A stretch of DNA of 64,000 nt from Seriola aureovittata (taxonomy: Eukaryota > Chordata > Actinopteri > Carangiformes > Carangidae), in contig NC_079386.1 of NCBI RefSeq assembly GCF_021018895.1, positions 19,200,052-19,264,051 of the forward strand, read 5' to 3'. The translations under genes and the position numbers were made by a program. The stretch's first letter is position 1. The number at the start of each line of letters is the position of its first letter. The notes beneath the pieces were generated by a model. It worked only from the letters and a program-made list of their open reading frames with translations, made no database searches and was not told the origin of the DNA. This document shows positions 21,606 to 34,000 of the stretch, one piece after another.

Positions 21606-24600
21606 TCATATGACAGCTGCTCTGTGTCGTTTACGTTTCCTATAGATCATCAAAACAACAACAACAACAACAACAAGCAGAGCAGCAACTGACAGACCGA
21701 CTCCCAGTCCAACACGTCCTCTGCTGTTTTCCTCCTTGTCTCCTCCCTCCTCGTCTCCTCTCTCCTCTGTGATACCTGCAGAGAGAAGCAGGTGTGAGGT
21801 ATCAGCTGTCAGGTGGGTGATGAGACAGACATTATCTACTGCACTTTGATCACATGACTCAGACCAGCTGTTCTCTACAAAGTCTCATCAACAACATCTG
21901 GAGAAAACACAAACATCTGGTCTGTGATGGTTCACTCTCACATCAACAACCAGGAAGCAGCTGCACCAGGACTCACCTGAGACTGACTCACCTGAGATTC
22001 TACTGACTCACCTGACTCACCTGAGACTCTACTGACTCACCTGAGACTGACTCACCTGAGTCCGACTCACCTGAGATTCTACTGACTCACCTGAGTCCGA
22101 CTCACCTGAGTCCGACTCACCTGAGTCTGACTCACCTGAGTCTGACTCACCTGAGATTCTACTTACTCACCTGAGTCCGACTCACCTGAGTCTGACTCAC
22201 CTGAGATTCTACTGACTCACCTGAGTCCGACTCACCCGAGACTGACTCACCTGAGATTCTACTGACTCACCTGAGTCCGACTCACCTGAGATTCGACTGA
22301 CTCACCTGAGACTGGCTCACCTGAGATTCTACTGACTCACTTGAGTCCGACTCACCTGAGTCTGACTCACCTGAGATTCTACTGACTCACCTGAGACTGA
22401 CTCACCTGAGACTGGCTCACCTGAGTCTGACTCACCTGAGATTCTACTGACTCACCTGAGATTCTACTGACTCACTTGAGTCTGACTCACCTGAGATTCT
22501 ACTGACTCACCTGAGACTGACTCACCTGAGACTGACTCACCTTTCTGATGAACATCCAGGTGGATGATGCTGACGGGCTCAGGTAAGGAGTTTGCTTCTG
22601 TCTGGACTCGACACTCGTATCTTCCTGAGTCCTTTCTCGTCACGTTCTTCAGAGTCAGAGACACGTCCCCGTCCTTCATCTGTCTGTCCCTCAGCTCCAC
22701 CCGGTTCTGAAAAGACGGACTCTGGTTCTGTGGATCAGGCTTCTTGTCCCGGTACAGAAACACATGTTCTGGTTCCGGCTCAGCTCTGCTCCACTCTACA
22801 ACTGTGATGTCTGTGTCTCTGGCAGCTCGACACGGCAGAGAGACAGTCTGTCCAGGTGCAGCTGTGACGTTTACTGGGATTAAAGGAGGGAAAACAGAGC
22901 AGCCAATCAGAGCGAGCGCCCACCGGTCTCGACCGACACACACAAGACTAATAAGAAGTGATGTCTCTAGAGTCGTGTCGATCGGGGCTGAGGACTACAG
23001 GTGAGACCCGTTCAGTCTTCACCTGCAGTGAGGAGCAGGTGGGACAGGAAGCCGTGGTGTTAACTGACCATCAGCCTCTTGTCTTCGTACAGACACCTGT
23101 CCCTCGCTCTCTACCTGAACATCAGCTCAGTCAACACAGGAGTCACAAACATGAAATACACACAAACCAAATGAATGAGGAGGGAAGTCAGTCTGACCAC
23201 ACCTCTCAGGTAGAGTCCTGCTCCAGGTGTGGACAGGTTCACTTGTACAAACTCACCTGAGTCTACAACCTTCAGGGTGATGGTGCTGATGAGCTGAGGA
23301 TCATTTCCGTTTATTCCAACATGACACTCGTATATTGCAGCGTCGTTGATGGTGACGTTCTTCAGAATCACAGAGATGTTTCCGTCCTTCATGTCTGGAT
23401 CTGTCAGCTCCACTCGACCACGATAAGATGGAAGCTGGTATTTTTCGTAAATCCGTTTGTCTCTGTAGAAGAAGACGTAATCCTCTGACTTCAGGTCAGG
23501 TCTGATCCACTTTATCACTTTGATTTCAGCATCTCTGGGACCTCGACACTGAAGAGTGACGTTTTCTCCAGGTTTCACCTTCGTCTCTTCACCTGAATCA
23601 CAAGAAAAAGTCCAGAGAGAAACAGGAAGTAAAAGTCAGTGACCCAGTTCTTTATCAAATACTTTTATTTTGAAGGTTCACCACAGAACCTCCATGATCT
23701 GAGCTAACTGGTGATGATGATGATGATGATGATGAAACTTAACAACCTGCAAAGATCTGAGCTGCATTGATCTGTTTACACACATTTGTAGTCACATGAC
23801 CTGATGAGATCAGAGATCAGCTGTGGGACCCAAACACCTCTGTAGTTTCACGTGAGGAAAACAGAGACACCTGGGGACAAAGGTTTTCATTGGCTTGTTC
23901 TCTTGTAACTGTCGGGGACACGTTTATTTTGTATGTTTTATATGATTTAATGAGAAATTCGTCGTTAAGAAGATGCAATAAACAGGATGTTAAAATGGAA
24001 ACATTGATAAACAGCAGTTTAAAAGAAGGACTGGGTTTGAATCAAGCCGTTTCCTGCAGGTGATCATCTCCCTCCCAGCTCTGCTGTCTCTCTCTCACTG
24101 CCCCTGTCCATTTAAATATGGCCAAAGCACAACTTTAAAGAGATGAAGGAGTAGATATCTGCCATTTGATTTTACTTGTGTCAGACTGAGAAGAAATGTT
24201 CAGTAAACACAGCTGGTCCTCAGAGTGACATGTGGCCTTCAGCACATTAAACATAAAGCAGTGAACTTTATACACAGTTTATGGTTATGGATGAATGAGA
24301 AGTTACTGAGCAGATGAAACATCTCGCTGGATGATCGTTAGTGTTGCTTCAGTGCTTGTTCATGAATTCAGACGGGTCAGATTTGACCACCTGGTTGTAA
24401 GTAGTGTGGAACAACCAGGGCTGAGCGGGAAAGATCTGATCCACCAAGTGCAGCTGCCGCCGCCGCTAACCAGGAAGAGACGGTATCTCCGCCATCACAC
24501 GAGGCAGCGCCCCTGTCCCACTACACCTGAACGCACCGTGACACCAGGAGCCTAAAGCTCGTCCTCAGTGACCCATCTGATCCCAGACCAGGACTTGGTC

Positions 24601-24854
24601 TTCCTCTCTGACATAAACCTCTGAAACACACTTGATGTTCGCTTTGATATCGACTGTAACGAGGAAGTGAAGCGCCGCCATGTTCAGAGACTCCGTCACA
24701 CACAGAGACTGATACGGGTCTTTACAGTAACTTCCCCACAAGCTCAACTACTTTCTCTTTCCTCCATATATCCGCTCACACACTGCTTACCTGACACACA
24801 TGGCAGGAGACAGGTGAGGAGACACACAGAGACGATCAGCACTGAAGAAAACAT
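21606..24854 (-). CDS. Two-Ig-domain membrane receptor, copy 1 (butyrophilin/B7/MOG-like)
   Basis: Exons: signal 24854-24791, IgV-1 23592-23257, IgV-2 22873-22541, stalk/membrane/tail 21775-21606. All internal junctions are phase 1, as usual for Ig exons, and the total is 903 nt (300 aa). The signal peptide begins MFSSVLIVSVCLL. IgV-1 has Cys (LQC), Trp (IKWI) and YECHV. IgV-2 has SLPC, VVEW and GRYECRV. The last exon encodes an acidic stalk, a single membrane segment (LSVAALLVVVVVVLMIY) and a basic stop-transfer RKRKR, then ends HRAAVI. It probably acts at the cell surface in immune recognition; the ligand is unknown. Compared with copy 2, a 2-bp deletion after RKRKR shifts the frame and cuts off the cytoplasmic tail. 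The exact family name is not certain. Confidence 0.8.
21971..22540. repeat. Minisatellite of 5' splice-site units, intron after IgV-2 (copy 1)
   Basis: Units of 15 or about 20 bp share CTCACCTGAG, which on the transcribed strand reads CTCAG|GTGAG. I count about 31 exact copies plus a few one-base variants. The array starts directly at the real donor of the IgV-2 exon (AAAG|GTGAGTCAG). Confidence 0.92.
24400..24747 (-). other. Conserved block in the first intron of the Ig receptor, unassigned
   Basis: An open minus-strand frame (for example HFLVTVDIKANIKCVSEVYV) is kept in copy 2 at 50336-50518 with almost no change. It could be a worn Ig-like exon, but I see no paired splice sites in the right phase, so it is not added to the gene model. 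Confidence 0.3.
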
Positions 24855-27800
24855 CTTCTTCTTCTGCTGGTTAATAACCGTCAGCTTCCTGGAGAATCGA
24901 TGAAGGCAGTGTGAAGCAGCTGAAAGGCAGTAAGTGGACTATGACCGAAGATAACCGAGGTACAATGATCTGTGGGCAGCTTCCTTTGACTCTGACGCCA
25001 CGCCCACCTGTGACACAGCTGAGGGAGGAGTCACGTGATTTACAAGAAGACGCAGAGGACTGAAGCTGAAAGGACAGAGTGATGTGTGTGAACAGCAGCT
25101 GAAGGTCCAGACTGGAAACAGGAAGCAGGAAGCATCACTGCAGACTCCACACATACTCACACAACCTGTTCCTGCTGCTGCCAGAGGGGAGGAGCTTCAC
25201 CTCTTACCTCTGAACCTAATGTTCATTTCTCTGTGAATCTCAGAGCGACGCTACAATGTGACGTTCAGACTCTGATGCCACGCCCACCTGTGACACAGCT
25301 GAGGGAGGAGTCACGTGATTTACAAGAAAATGAAAAGGACTGAAGCTGAAAGGACAGAGTGATGTGTGTGAACAGCAGCTGAAGGTCCAGACATGAAGCA
25401 TAAACATGAAGCTGCAGATGTGACAGATGTTTTTACCTGCTTCATCAGAGCGGAGTAGGGTTTCACCTTTTATCTGATGTGATGTTTTGACGTGATTTTG
25501 TGAGAATTTAAAAAGCCAATACACATTCCTTTATGTGCTTATGACCCAAAATGACTGAATATCAAAGGTAACAATAGATGTAACCTGATGCTGATTCACA
25601 GTTTTAGAGAAGACGGGATGACACACAGCACAACATGAAGCTGCAGATGTGACAGATGTTTTTACCTGCTTCATCAGAGCGGGATGACACGCAGCACAGG
25701 GCCACGGGTCGGACTCCAACCCACAGCGCTGTGGTTAATGATGTGTTCTCCTCCAGGTAAACCACCTGGTTCACAGCTCGTCAGTCTGCTGCTAATCCAT
25801 AAACCTGTAGGTCACCTGACGTTACATTCTTCACAGCACTTTGAGGACGTAACATGAAGGAAAATGCAACAACAACTACAACACGAACTACAATCAATAC
25901 GGACACATTGCGTTGATTTAATACAGGACACATTTTATTTTAATACAGGACGTGGCAGCTGAGACACCTGACCTGCAGGTGGAAGCAAAGTACAGAGGAA
26001 GATGCAGATTCACTGTTAAAAACACTTCGATGATGTTTGATGCCTGTTGGTATTTCATTGATGTGGCTCATACACTGTTATAGGGCTGCAGAGGTTTTTG
26101 CATTTTGTTTTCACTGAAAAAATATAAAAATTATGACAATGTGAGTGTGAACGGGTATGATGCTAACAATGCTAATGCTAACAATGCTAATGCTAACGAT
26201 GCACGACAATGTGACACATTTTCATCGAATAAACTGCAGCTCCTGTGATTTGGAAAGTTCTTGGTATCAAATTCATGTCTTTAAGAAAGAAAGCGTCACA
26301 CAGATATGTACATTTTAATATTTTATCCTTGAGGCCAAAGGGAAGTCCTCCTGCACTCTGAACATCACTTCTGGCTGCACCTGTCTGCTGCTTCTGGAGA
26401 CCCCTGGGCGTCTTGTCAGCACATGACTCTATAGGAATAACAGTGAATCCAAATATGGTCAAACAGGAGGGGCGCATGTTGAGCAGACTTCGGTTCATGC
26501 CAGTTTGTGGCAAGCTCTCACCCACCTGTCACTCAAAGAGGCCACGCCCTCAATCCTCCATAACTGTAAACATAAATAAAATGTAAGCAGGTGAGTTATA
26601 TAAACAGGTGAGTTATATAAACAGGTGTCATGAAGGAGGAAATTATCTCTAGAGACCAAAACAGTTTTTGTACCAGGCTGTAAACATGTTTATTTCTGCT
26701 GTAAAGTTGGACATTTTAACATGGGAGTCTATGGGGACTGACTCACTGTTGGAGCCAGACTCTAGTGGTCGTTAGAGGAACTGCAGCTTCTGGTTCTTTG
26801 TGTTGATGCTTCATGTTTCAGTCTGGAGGTAGTGGTTGGTTTAAACCAGCAGGTGTCAGCAGAGAGTCAGTCCTCAGCCAGCAGGATAACACTGATCCAT
26901 ACAGTACCAGCAGCTTCTGCTACTTCTAGTATTTATTTAATAAATAACAGCAGATTGATGACCAGACACCTGCAGGCCAACAACCAGGGACCAAACTGAC
27001 TGTGAGAGTTTTACACCCCCCCCCCCCCATTTTAACAGTAGTATAGATTATATGATTATATTTAAAATCAAATTCAAATGTATTTCTATGGAATCTTCTA
27101 AATCAAAACTTTTAGTTACTGTTAAGTTGAAGGAAGTTTGCTGCTATCCAGAGGTTGATTTCCTCCAAACAGCTGACCGGGGAGTTTATGGGTTGGGGTC
27201 ATCAGTGTATAATGAGATGAGAAGCTGAGTGTCATTGGCATAATTATAGTATAGCTAATGTTATCATTGTTGATAACATAGCCAAAGGGAAGCGTGTATA
27301 AGTTAAAAGGAAGGGGCCCAGGATCGAGCCCTGAAGGACCCCACACACTAGATCTTATTTGTTGGAGTCAAGGCTCCAAGTGTGACAGTAAAAACAACAC
27401 CAGACGGACCCGCCCAGTGTCCAACAGTATCCCATGATCCACTGTGTGGAATAACAAACTGAGGTCTGAGACTATTAGGACGGAGGTTTTGGCTGGACAT
27501 CAACAGTGGGACCATGAATGTCTGTGACTGACTGACTGACCTGAAATAACGAGCGATGACCAGAATGAAAAAACACATGATAAATTAAGTATAGGGTCGG
27601 TTTTAACAGGATAAATACTGTTTTTATTCCTCTTTGATTTCTTGATCAGTTACAGTTCATGAAACTCAGCACTTCCTCCGGATTCTTCAGACTAAAGGTC
27701 TAAGAATAAAATAAAGGCCAAAAGACTTTTAATGTGAAAAATCTAAAGGAAGTTGTAAGTAAGTTTATACATTTTAAAACAGCAGTGGGACTGGAAATGG

Positions 27801-28218
27801 TGAATACATGAAAATAGAGCGGTAAGTTGACTGATGAATTCAGTTATTCATTTATTATCAGCCTGGTTAAATAATGGCATCAGACACTGAGAATCTATGG
27901 TAAAACACTTTCACAGCCTCTGAGGGATCGGCCCTCTGGTGGTCAGAGACTCACCGTCAGGACAGGAAAACCAGGCAAACCAGGCAAACCATTGGGGCCC
28001 ATGAGGAGAAGGCAATGACTCTATAAACCAGTTTAAACCTCCATAAAGACACTATCACACTGAGGGAACAGCTGTAAAGTGTGTACTGATACTCTGCATG
28101 TGAGACGTTGAGGGGACATCTGTAAATTGTAGTATCTCCCCACATCATCACACACATGAACAGACAGGAAGGAGGTGGGATCAGCTGCTGTGTTGAGCTC
28201 ATTTTAGCAGGTGGAACA
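24855..28218. other. Intergenic between Ig receptor copy 1 and FcR-like gene
   Basis: Contains two direct copies of a block of about 50 bp (GCCACGCCCACCTGTGACAC onward, near 24996 and 25276), GCTAAC microsatellites near 26165, a repeated ACAGGTGAGTTATATA near 26590-26640, a C run at 27016, and a degraded LINE piece at 27117-27350. No host gene was recognised. Confidence 0.5.
27117..27350 (-). mobile_element. Degraded LINE reverse-transcriptase fragment
   Basis: Minus-strand reading contains LQGSILGPLPFNLYTLPFG, matching the conserved PQGS-LGPLLF box of Rex/L2-like reverse transcriptases. A frameshift follows before the usual YADDTQ box. It is not part of the segmental duplication. Confidence 0.6.
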
Positions 28219-30995
28219 ATGGACCTCACATCTCTGCAGAGGCTGCTCTGTGAGTACACTCTGTTCATTCCCGTCATTTTATTTACAGCTCAGTTATAAA
28301 TGAGTGTATGATGTCATGCAATGAGATTTAAATTATACTGAACAGCATCGAGACGAATCTACAGAGTGAAACATAGAAATTCATAGTTCAGCTGTTTAAA
28401 TATGAACCAGCTTCTTAAACAAGAAAATATGAGATAAAAGATTCTTCATCATGTTTCAACTAATCATCAACATATTAACTGTGACTTTAGCTGATGTGAA
28501 TGAGCTTCAACAACATCGTCATCGTCAACAAGAATAAAAGGAAACAACATCTGAACGTACAGTAAACGAGTGTTTTCATTCAGATGGCTCTAGTTTTAAG
28601 TTTATCTTGAACAGGAGGAAAATGAAGGTTATATAGCAGATAATATTCAGACGTTCATCAACATCACTGATGATCGGTCAGATCTGTTGCAGAGTCAGAA
28701 CAGAGTGAAGGAAACCTCATTGATCCACTGACGTTTGAATTTACTGAAATCAACTGTTTAAATCATTAAATCAAAGACACATTTGTTCATTTCAAACCTC
28801 GATGAAGCAACTGAATATATTTTCTATCCTGCTGATCTGAAACAACGTGGTTGTGTTGTTGTTATCATCATGACTCATTATATTATCGTCTTATCTCTGA
28901 GTTCTGTGGCTGTATGAATGCAGTGTAGAGGAGGAGGTTTCCCTTTGTGTTCATGTTTAACTTCACAGTAACTGTCCCGTCTGTAGGTCTGACTTCGCTG
29001 CTCTGCTGCACCACGAACGCAGGTCAGTCCACTTCCTGTTTCTCTTTTCTGAGTCTCAATAAACACAGTTCTTTCAGGAAGCTCAGTTAATGAAAGTGAA
29101 GACATTTAGTTTTTCTCATGGTTTTACAGAAGCAACATTAACGTCCGCACTGCTCCGTCACTAATCAATACTCTCTCACACACACACACACTGCTCCGTC
29201 ACTAATCAATACTCGCTCTCACACAATGATTCGGTAGTTGAACTGATCAGGGATCAGATAAACGCTGCAGCAGCACATTCCACTGTCTCTATGATCGTAC
29301 GTGTTGGAACCACTGCAGATGTTTTCTCATGAACAGCTGTGAGGACAGAGATTATCAATGTGTCCTGAATTCTTCACTGAGGCTTCATCAATGTCAGATA
29401 TTGATCCAGTGATCAGTGATCAGTCACTTATCTCTGATCCACTGCAGAAACATGATGCGACTAAGTGGTAAAAATAAACACGTTGTACTGAACACCACCC
29501 ACCGACTGCAGCATGAAACAAAATGTGTGTGACCAAGACGTCCACTAGGATTATATGACTGTTGTTGTTGTCGAGTTGAAATTCATGTAAATTTATGTTT
29601 TGCTCAAATATTAATTGATTTCCCTCCAGCTGGTCTGACGGTGAGTCCCAGCAGCTCCCAGTTCTTTAAAGGAGACTCTGTCTCTCTGAGCTGTGAGGAG
29701 GACGACAGCTCTGCTGGATGGAGGCTGAGGAGGAACACCACCAGAGACACCAGGACTCAGTGTGGAGCTGACTGGGGAGAATCAGCTGGTTCTTCCTGTA
29801 ACATCAGCTACATCGTCCCACAGGACAGTGGAGTTTACTGGTGTGAGTCCAGAGAGGGAGCAACCAGTAACAGCATCAGCATCACTGTCACTGGTAAGAT
29901 CAGACTGTGGAGTCAGTGTTGATGAAGCTGTGTGTAAATGGATGAAATGCTGTAGTTTGTCTGTGTGTTGAGGTGGAGCAGTGATCCTGCAGAGTCCTGT
30001 CCTCCCTGTGATGGAGGGACATGATGTCACTCTGCACTGTAAAACAAAGACCCCTCCCTCCAACCTCCCAGCTGCTTTCTATAAAGATGGCTCCCTCATC
30101 ACAGAGACTACAGGTCACATGACCATCCACCATGTTGACAAGTCTGATGAAGGCCTCTACAGCTGTGGCATCAGAGGTCATGGAGAGTCTCCACGCAGCT
30201 GGATCACTGTCACAGGTCAGGAGGTCAAAGGTTAAAGTTCAAAAACAGAATCAGCTCCAGTTTCTTAGTTTCATCTTGAAACTTTCTGAACAGTGAAATG
30301 AATTAATGTTTTATTCTTTCTTTATTTAAGTATTTTTAATTATTATTTTTGTTGGTTTCAGAGCGACCGACCACCACCTCTCCTCCTCGTCTACCTGTGT
30401 GGCTGTCTGCTGCATCTGTCTGTGGTCTGCTTGTATTGATGTTACTGGTGTTACTGGTTGTACTGGTGAAACGATGTGTTGAGAGGAAACCTCCAGGTGA
30501 GACACACACTTATTATTTTAAATGTATTCTATATGTAAATTCAGTTTAATGTGTTATTTGCATCAGATATTCCACTGTCCATTTGGACTGTATTTCTTTT
30601 TTTTTTTTTTTTAATTCTTTATTTAGGAATGGCAGTACATATCACAAGGGCAAAGGTAATACCATTTTTCTCCGCCACCCAGTTTTTACATTTTAAGTAC
30701 AATTTAGTAATAAAAACAAAAAACAAACAAACAAACAAAAAAAAAACAAAACAAAAACACAGTTGGGAGAGAAAGTGTGCACATACATGTCCATAGTGTC
30801 TTTACAGGAGAGAAGTGACCAACATGATACTTAGTTAGGTGGCAGTGGTGGTGGAGGGGGGGGTATCGGTAGTCTTCAGTATGGGGGAAGCGGAAGCAGT
30901 TCTCAATGTATGGCAGGGGAGAGGTGGATGGGGGGGAGTGGAGAATGATATCAAAATATTGATGGGACAGTATATATCAGTGTCAATCTTCAGCC

Positions 30996-31033
<38 letters not shown>

Positions 31034-34000
31034 GTGAGAGAGGAGAGACAACAGAACAGGGTTCATTTATCTAATACCTCCACAAACTCTGGGCGTAAAG
31101 GTTTCACATATTCAACCCACTTTGTCCAATGTTTAACAAATACATTTTTCTGGAGACGGAGACAGAATGTGATCTTTTCCATGATATAAATATCATTCAC
31201 TATGTCTATCCACTCCTGAACTGTGGGGGACCCAGGGAGCAGCCATCGCCTTGTGAGCGCTTTTTTAGCAGCAGTTATCAAAACACCAAATAGATATTCA
31301 TCTGACCGTCTCACAAGGAAGTCGGCCCTTCCTAGATATAGCGTAGAAAACTCAAAAGTCATATCAGCATTGAATATATTTTTCAGTACCTTGTGAAGCT
31401 CTTTCCAAAAGGGTTGTATCCCTGGGCATTCCCAGAAAACATGCCAGTGGTTAGCTCCCTGAAGCCCACACTGTCTCCAACATTCGGTATTACTCTCTCC
31501 AATATATCCTTTCTGTTTTGGTGTAATGAAGAATCGTATCAGGCATTTCCACCCAAACTCCCGCCATGTGTAAGAATTTGTGCACTTCCATTGAAATTTA
31601 CATGTTTCGAGCCAATCTTCACTTGTAATTGAGAGATTACCCTCCTCCTCCCATCTCTTTCTAATGTATTCAGTAGAGTGGGCTTTTTTTGTCCTAAGGC
31701 CTTTATACAATCTGGAGATAACACCTCTACTTGAGTCTTCTTGATAGGCACCGATAAGTATCTTCAATATGGGATCACTCAAGTCTGTTTTGTTTTTAAT
31801 ATTATGTTCAAAATGGTTACGTATTTGGAGATACCTATAAAAATCAGATTTTTCAAGGCAGTATTCTTTCCTTAAATTTTCAAAATCCTTTAATTGTCCT
31901 TTTTTTGTTAAAGAGTAGAACGTTGTTATTCCTTTTGACACCCAGAGTTTGAACCCATGGTCCATTGTGTTGGGCTTTAAGTCAGGATCATAAGCACACC
32001 ATTGGATTATTTGTAATTTATGGTCTAGTTTATACTCTTCTTTCATCACGCTCCACGTTTTCATTTGAGCTTTGATCCATGGATTCTGGAAACAATTAAT
32101 GATTTTTTTCAAATTTTTGTAAGCCAACATTGCATGGATTGGGGGATCGTTCTGAATTGAGAGTTCAATATCTTTCCACCTGGCATGAAATGTTGGATTA
32201 CATATATTGATTAAAGGTTTAGCCTGAGCTGCAAAAAAATAGTCTTTAAATTTGGAAGAGCCATTCCTCCTTCCTCCCTTGAGAGTTGCAGGGTTTTAAA
32301 TTTCACTCTGGGTTTTTTCCCTTGCCAGATAAATCTGGAAATAACCTTATTCAATTCGGATATCTGTTGTAACGGCATTTCTACAGGGAGTGCTTGGAAT
32401 AAATATAGGTATCGTGGAAGGATGTTCATCCTTACTGAGTCTATTCTGTGGCTAAGACCGAGAAAAGAGATGGAATTCCATCTGTGTATATCATCTTTAA
32501 TTTTTGTTGAAAGAGGGCCATAGTTTATTTCTCCTAGTGTTAGAATGTCTTTTGGTAAGTATATCCCAAGGTATTTCAAATTGCACTGGTCCCATTTAAG
32601 TTGAAATTTCTCTCTGAGGTGTTTTGAGGCTGTATGATTAAAAGTCAAAATTTGCGTTTTTTGTATATTCAACTTGTAACCGGAGTAACTACCGAATGTC
32701 TCTAAAAGGGTCATTAATTCAAAAAATGAGTTAGGGGGGTCACTTAAATAAATCAGCACGTCATCGGCATACAAAGCTAGTTTGTGGTCTTCATCCTTAA
32801 TACGGATACCTTTGATGTTTTCGGACTGCCTTATCCATTGTGCGAGGGGCTCAATATAGAGCGCAAAGAGGAGCGGTGAGGCCGGGCAGCCCTGTCTAGT
32901 GCCACGTTCTAACGTAATGGCGTCTGAAAGGTACCCGTTTATTTTTATTCGAGCTGACGGTTTACTGTACAGCATATGGATGATGTTAACAAAATCCTTA
33001 TGCATTCCGAATTTTTCCAAGACTCTGTATAGGAAAGGCCAACTCACTGAGTCAAAGGCCTTCTCAGCATCTAGGCTAATTAAGAAGGCTTCAATTTTGT
33101 TCTGTTGGATATGGTCTAGTATGTGTAGTGATCGTCTGATATTGTCGTGAGTTTGTCTTTGTGAAATAAATCCAGTCTGGTCATTATGTATCAGCTGAGG
33201 GAGAATTTTTTCTAATCTTCTGGCAAGGATAGCTGTGTATAATTTATAGTCCACATTCAGCACCGATATCGGTCTGTATGACCCACAATCCAATTTATCT
33301 TTTCCCTCCTTTGGGATAACAGAGATCACTGCCTCATTCCATGATGGAGGCATTTTAGCGTTCGTCATTGATGTATTGAAGGCACGCAGAAGGCTTGGCA
33401 TCAGATCGGGTCGAAAGACTTTATACCACTCTGATGGGAAGCCATCTGGACCAGGTGACTTGTTCGCTTTAAGCCTGGAGATAGCATCATTTAACTCTTT
33501 CTCAGTTACTGCAGCTGTTAACGTTTGATTTTGGTCTTCTGACAAGACAGGTAAATTGAGAGAGTCGAGGAATCTACCAATTTGCTGTTCATCTTCTAAG
33601 TGTGGTTGCGTATATAGAAACTTGTAGTATTTCCTAAATGCATTTTGTATTTCATCTTGTTTGTATTGAACAATCTTGGAATCTGGGTCTCTTATTTTAT
33701 ATATTGTACTGTTTGTTTGCTGTTTTTGTAGCTTCCTTGCCAGAAGTCTAGTTGATTTTGAACCTGATTCATAGTATTTCTGTCTTGTAAATATCATTTT
33801 TTTTCTCAATTTCTTGTGAGTAGAGCATATTTATTTCGATTCTAATTTTTTAAATTTTTGTCATCAAAGTCAGTTTCTGTTCTCTTTTGTGTTGTGTCTC
33901 AAGGTCCTTTAATTGTTTATTGAGATTTTTTAGTTTCAGTTGTTTTTCCTTTTTTTCATGAGCACAGAATGAAATAATCCTTCCTCTGACAACTGCCTTC

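Larger units (their letters stand above)
18735..27028. repeat. Segmental duplication, copy 1 (about 8.3 kb)
   Basis: From the stretch following 18735 to the C run at 27016-27028, the sequence matches about 41567-52435 in the same order and orientation, apart from insertions and deletions. It carries one Ig receptor gene. Copy 1 has about 600 bp (20515-21127) that is collapsed in copy 2. Confidence 0.85.

Noticed and set aside
23111..23256. C-terminal extension of the IgV-1 frame (and 47108-47253)
   Set aside because: It lies beyond donor CAG|GTGAGT and is intron; the next Ig exon joins in phase 1.
24331..24747. Additional Ig exon in the receptor's first intron
   Set aside because: Conserved between copies but lacking phase-1 splice sites and a clear Cys-Trp-Cys pattern; left as unassigned.
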